A model generated the notes under the pieces. It saw only the letters and a list, made by a program, of their open reading frames with translations, was not told the origin of the DNA and searched no databases. A program made the position numbers and the translations under genes. Positions 13,910 through 16,393 of a DNA stretch of 16,393 nucleotides are shown piece by piece (position 1 is the stretch's first letter; every line of letters starts with the position of its first letter). The stretch is from a bacterium UBP18_UBA7526. Lineage in GTDB: Bacteria; UBP18; UBA7526. The stretch spans positions 474-16,866 of the forward strand of contig DLMW01000019.1 of the NCBI GenBank assembly GCA_002478245.1, in the 5' to 3' direction.

Positions 13910-14049
13910 TCCCACCTCGGCCTTCCCATAGGAGGGCCTAATTTGAGATTCCGGAAAAGTCTAAAAAGTACAGAAATCTCTATTCCCCAGGTTGAGGCAA
14001 TCGGTGTAATCTGGGTAATAAATGGGCCTGGAAGATTTTTCCCAAGACC

Positions 14050-14895
14050 TCAATCCTTTGCTTGCCAGAGTTCTTTGCGCTGGGCTTCTAGGAGCTGGTT
14101 TTCCTTTCCTAAGAATTCGGCAAAGGTCTTCACTCTTTCCGTGGCATAGACCTTAGGGATCCTCTCCCTATATTTTACATCCCGCAAGAGGTGATGGTCT
14201 AAGATGACCTCACAGCCTGTCTTTTCTATAATCCTTAACATATTCTCTTCCGCGGCCTTGAGCTCTTTTAGGCCGATCTTCCAGCCCAAAAAGACCGTAG
14301 GGAAGCTATCGCACAAGAGAAGGTTCGGCCTCTCTTTGATGATATAATCTGTAGCCCTCTTTGAGATGGGGCCCTGGACATCAGAGGCATGGAGGAAACG
14401 AAATCTACCTTCTTCTATAGTAGTCAAAAGGACCGTGCCCAATTCAGAACCCTCTGGACCATGGTAGAATGGTGGAGAGAACCTAATCTTTGTCTCTCCA
14501 AATTTGAATTCCCGATTGTCGCAATAGATGAGTTCCTTCACCATATCCCTGACATTCTCCTCGAAAGTCGCCCCCCTCTCCTTCTGGCTCTTATTGATAT
14601 CCTTTTTTCTATCCTTGGCTAAGACGATCTTTCCCTTATAGAAGGTCTCATCCGGGTCATAGTGATCGTAGTGATAGTGGGAGATGATCAGGATATCACA
14701 CTTAGTAGCGATCCTGTGGATCTTTTTCTTATAGTAATCCAAGGTCTCTAACTCTTTCTTTGATGGCGGAAGGCCGAACCTCTTTGGTCCCAGGGCAGCA
14801 GAGGGATCGATGAATATCCTGACATCCTTGGTCTCCACATAACAGGCCAAAGACCTCACTCCTAAGGAATCGGAGACAATAGGTTCAACTCTCAT
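14050..14895 (-). CDS. UPF0282-family metallo-beta-lactamase-fold hydrolase
   Basis: 281 residues matching the UPF0282 family, a metallo-beta-lactamase-fold group found mainly in archaea and some thermophilic bacteria; reaction unknown. Opening SDSLGVRSLACYVET, then IDPSAALGPKRFGLPPSKKELE are family hallmarks. Metal site: H73, H75, D77, H78 in ISHYHYDHYDP; further ligands probably H in FYHGPEGSELG, D in HASDVQGP, and DHH in VILDHHLLRD. No signal peptide, so cytosolic. The ATG lies one base after the preceding stop, and GGGAGG inside the end of that gene is its ribosome binding site, so the pair is translationally coupled. No fusion or truncation seen. Confidence 0.88.
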   Translation of the reverse strand: MRVEPIVSDSLGVRSLACYVETKDVRIFIDPSAALGPKRFGLPPSKKELETLDYYKKKIHRIATKCDILIISHYHYDHYDPDETFYKGKIVLAKDRKKDINKSQKERGATFEENVRDMVKELIYCDNREFKFGETKIRFSPPFYHGPEGSELGTVLLTTIEEGRFRFLHASDVQGPISKRATDYIIKERPNLLLCDSFPTVFLGWKIGLKELKAAEENMLRIIEKTGCEVILDHHLLRDVKYRERIPKVYATERVKTFAEFLGKENQLLEAQRKELWQAKD

Positions 14896-14896
14896 C

Positions 14897-15493
14897 CTAG
14901 CCTCCCATACTTCTTATAGTCTGCATAATGAGTCCACTGAATAGCGGGATGGTGAGATTATCCTTCCTTCCTGGAGAGAATAATTCCACAAGGGATGCCG
15001 CCCAAGCACCAATAAAGAGAATGCCAAAACTTAGCTTTAATCTTAAAACTAAGAGGACAATTCCTATTAAGAGGCAGGCGAGAAGGGACCCCAGCCCTCC
15101 TTCCAGGCTCTTTCCCTTTATCCTCATCCTTCCATACCTCTTTCCCACGATGGAAGCAGCCAGGTCCCCACAGGCCACGAAACATAAACTGGCCAGGGCG
15201 ATCCCTTTTTCGAATAATAGAACGGAGAGAAAGGCACCAGAGAGATAATAAGGATTACCGGAGAACCTCTCCCTCTCCTCTTCCTTGATAATCATCCCTA
15301 AATGTCGGAATACCCATTCATTCAATCTCGGATAATGAAGGCGCAGAAGATCGACGAGAAAGGAGAAGATAAAGAATGCCCCAAAGATAATTAGGGAAAT
15401 TCTCCTATCTGTGAAATAATAAATTGTGGGAAGGAGTAACCCTCCCAGAAGATGCCAGAGATAGCGTATTGGTTTATTCAAAGTATTAGCCAT
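14897..15493 (-). CDS. Polyprenol/phytol-kinase-like membrane protein (CTP-dependent family)
   Basis: 198 residues from MANTLNKPIRYLWHLLGG, with six or so hydrophobic segments. It resembles the dolichol kinase/phytol kinase/phosphatidate cytidylyltransferase superfamily: RYLWHLLGG at the start, FLVDLLRLHYPRLNEW, and the conserved ACGDLAASIVGKRYGR...GKSLEGGLGSLLACL segment that binds CTP in homologues, then LVELFSPGRKDNLTIPLFSGL. It likely phosphorylates an isoprenoid alcohol at the membrane; the true substrate cannot be read. The frame is open 28 codons further to 15577, but that extension crosses a palindrome and a promoter, so the ATG at 15493 is chosen. It is followed after one base by the UPF0282 gene. 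Confidence 0.82.
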   Translation of the reverse strand: MANTLNKPIRYLWHLLGGLLLPTIYYFTDRRISLIIFGAFFIFSFLVDLLRLHYPRLNEWVFRHLGMIIKEEERERFSGNPYYLSGAFLSVLLFEKGIALASLCFVACGDLAASIVGKRYGRMRIKGKSLEGGLGSLLACLLIGIVLLVLRLKLSFGILFIGAWAASLVELFSPGRKDNLTIPLFSGLIMQTIRSMGG

Positions 15494-15503
15494 CCTAGTC
15501 TTT

Positions 15504-15532
15504 AGTATACTATAATGGGGCAAAAAAGGCAA
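15504..15532 (-). promoter_or_regulatory. Promoter of the kinase-like gene, implying a near-leaderless mRNA
   Basis: On minus: TTGCCT (15532-15527), 17 bp, TATACT (15509-15504). Only ten bases separate the -10 box from the ATG at 15493, so transcription would begin about three to four bases before the start codon. No ribosome binding site could fit. Confidence 0.45.
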
Positions 15533-15551
15533 ACCCGATTGGGAAGGGCTT

Positions 15552-15583
15552 GCCCCGTAGATAAGCTTCGCTATCAACGGGGC
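15552..15583. repeat. 12-bp stem palindrome between divergent genes
   Basis: Arms 15552-15563 and 15572-15583 (GCCCCGTAGATA / TATCAACGGGGC) pair over 12 positions with one mismatch, loop AGCTTCGC. GGGCTTGC occurs on both sides. No T-run follows on either strand, so a REP-like element is more likely than a terminator. Confidence 0.6.
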
Positions 15584-15633
15584 TTGCTATTCTCCGTTTT
15601 GCATGGTATGATTAAATCTGGGAACAGGGTTAC

Positions 15634-15651
15634 TGAAGGTTTACCGTAAAC
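15634..15651. repeat. Dispersed motif TGAAGGTTTACCGT with a GTTTAC-C-GTAAAC palindrome
   Basis: The 14-base motif recurs with one extra G at 1479-1493. Here its right half extends into the palindrome GTTTAC-C-GTAAAC (15639-15651), placed about 30 bp before the secreted-protein gene, where an operator or a repeat remnant is equally possible. Confidence 0.4.
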
Positions 15652-15679
15652 GATTATGCTAAACTTAAGGATAATAAAC

Positions 15680-16393
15680 ATGCGATACCGACTCCTACTC
15701 CTTCTTTTACTTCTTCTTCTCTCTCCTTCCCTGATCTGGGCCAAGGAGGGGGTTGAATTCATACCCCGGGTAGATATGGCCTTAGAGATGGGTCGTTACT
15801 TTCATAACTGGCCGGGCTATGCCTGGAGGTTCAAGAGAGGAATTAATATAGATATCTTTAGGTTTGGAAATAAGGTCCTCTTCTTTGAGTATGAGGATGA
15901 GAATATCCTAGGAAGTGGGACGGCAAGTGAAGACGATCCCCAGAAGATTCGCCATGCATGCACCTATCTGGGTCTAAGGCAGGAATGGGAGGAGTATAGC
16001 CTCTCTTACTTCTATAGACACATCTGTCACAATAGGGTGGATAGAACGACAGGAAAGTTTATGCTCTGGGATTTCTTGGGAGCAAGGTGGGAGACAAAGG
16101 GCATGAGATTGGGGTATAAGAATGAGGGAATAGATTTCCATTCCCAAAGAGAGTTTGAATTCTTGAATAAGTTCAATGGCCTGGCTGGTTTGGGTGTCGT
16201 GCCCACCCAGGAGCACTGTAGATACTATGTGGTGGGGGAGGGAGGGATGAGATACGATATCTTAAGGTATCGGAATGGGATCCCCTATCTTCTGACCAGG
16301 CTCTATGCCACAATAGATCCTAACCTAAAGCCTAACCTTACTTTTGAGTCTGGGGTGAGGATTCATCTGGAGAATTTTGATCTCACTCCTTTT
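15680..16393 (+). CDS. Secreted, probable outer-membrane beta-barrel protein (3' end beyond window)
   Basis: The only plus-strand gene. ATG at 15680 with AAGGA eight bases upstream; the frame is open for 238 codons to the window edge. It starts with a classical signal peptide, MRYR followed by ten leucines, SPSLIWA, with cleavage likely after WAKEG or WA. The rest is rich in alternating aromatic/charged stretches typical of amphipathic beta strands (INIDIFRFGNKVLFFEYEDE, EWEEYSLSYFYRH, LLTRLYATIDPNLKPNLTFESGVRIHLENF). I recognise no family with confidence; a small outer-membrane barrel is the best reading. It lacks any enzyme motif. It diverges from the lipid-kinase-like gene across a 186-bp gap with palindromes. 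Confidence 0.8.
   Translation, partial: MRYRLLLLLLLLLLSPSLIWAKEGVEFIPRVDMALEMGRYFHNWPGYAWRFKRGINIDIFRFGNKVLFFEYEDENILGSGTASEDDPQKIRHACTYLGLRQEWEEYSLSYFYRHICHNRVDRTTGKFMLWDFLGARWETKGMRLGYKNEGIDFHSQREFEFLNKFNGLAGLGVVPTQEHCRYYVVGEGGMRYDILRYRNGIPYLLTRLYATIDPNLKPNLTFESGVRIHLENFDLTPF

Larger units (their letters stand above)
13729..14049. other. 321-bp regulatory gap before the PaaX-like gene
   Basis: From left to right: ribosome binding site AAGGGGA on minus (13738-13744), unstructured leader, two 40-bp direct repeats (13778-13857), promoter (13851-13879), palindrome (13878-13909), hairpin GGCCTTCC-CATA-GGAGGGCC (13919-13938, one G-T pair). In 13939-14049 I see nothing convincing: no open frame with homology, no terminator with a T-run for the metallo-hydrolase gene. 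Confidence 0.6.

Noticed and set aside
13919..13938. Intrinsic terminator for the metallo-hydrolase gene
   Set aside because: An 8-bp hairpin is present but no T-run follows on the minus strand.
15494..15577. 28-codon extension of the kinase-like protein
   Set aside because: It crosses a promoter and palindrome and is unlike a membrane protein start.
15974..16216. Minus-strand 80-codon frame
   Set aside because: Antisense to the secreted protein gene, which has a signal peptide and ribosome binding site.

Overview
The window looks like a piece of chromosome from an uncultured, probably anaerobic, deep-branching bacterium. This rests on a two-subunit class I (4Fe-4S) fumarase, a radical SAM protein, a UPF0282 metallo-hydrolase (a family best known from archaea and thermophilic bacteria), and A/T-rich and palindromic repeats in the gaps. 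A short-tailed secreted protein at the right end looks like an outer-membrane barrel, which hints at a diderm. I cannot name the phylum from sequence alone. No phage, insertion sequence, CRISPR array or integrase is visible. Almost everything is on the minus strand; only the gene at the far right is on plus.

Read in the direction of transcription (right to left), there are four blocks. (1) 15493-14050: a lipid-kinase-like membrane protein and a UPF0282 metallo-hydrolase, one base apart, with a promoter almost touching the first start codon; the secreted-protein gene (15680 to beyond 16393) diverges from it. (2) 13909-8889: a PaaX-like repressor gene with a consensus promoter (TTGACA, 17 bp, TATAAT), followed by a radical SAM protein and UvrA. 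Two 32-bp imperfect palindromes, 26 of 32 bases identical, sit just before the repressor gene and just before the radical SAM gene; they are good candidates for the repressor's operators. (3) 8844-5982: a promoter, a membrane histidine kinase, a single-domain response regulator, tRNA-Leu(CAG), smpB and the tmRNA gene ssrA. (4) 5765-2: amidase (AMIN/Amidase_3), GerMN protein, glutamate racemase, fumarase alpha and beta, RNase PH, XTP/dITP pyrophosphatase, a tRNA fragment and tRNA-Pro(GGG). Genes in this block abut or overlap by a few bases or lie within about 100 bp, so it reads as one operon combining cell-wall, central-carbon and RNA/nucleotide housekeeping functions.

The most striking part is block 3. 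The smpB reading frame runs 36 bases into the mature 5' end of ssrA, and the predicted RNase P cut falls exactly between two smpB codons. Maturation of tmRNA from a joint transcript would therefore leave a smpB message with no stop codon, which is itself a trans-translation substrate: a possible built-in feedback loop between the two partners of ribosome rescue. At the other end smpB starts within 8-14 bases of the 3' end of tRNA-Leu. In addition the tmRNA tag reads ANEQLAYVC, without the near-universal Ala-Ala ending, and the odd codons are base-paired in a perfect 7-bp stem, which argues against a sequencing error.
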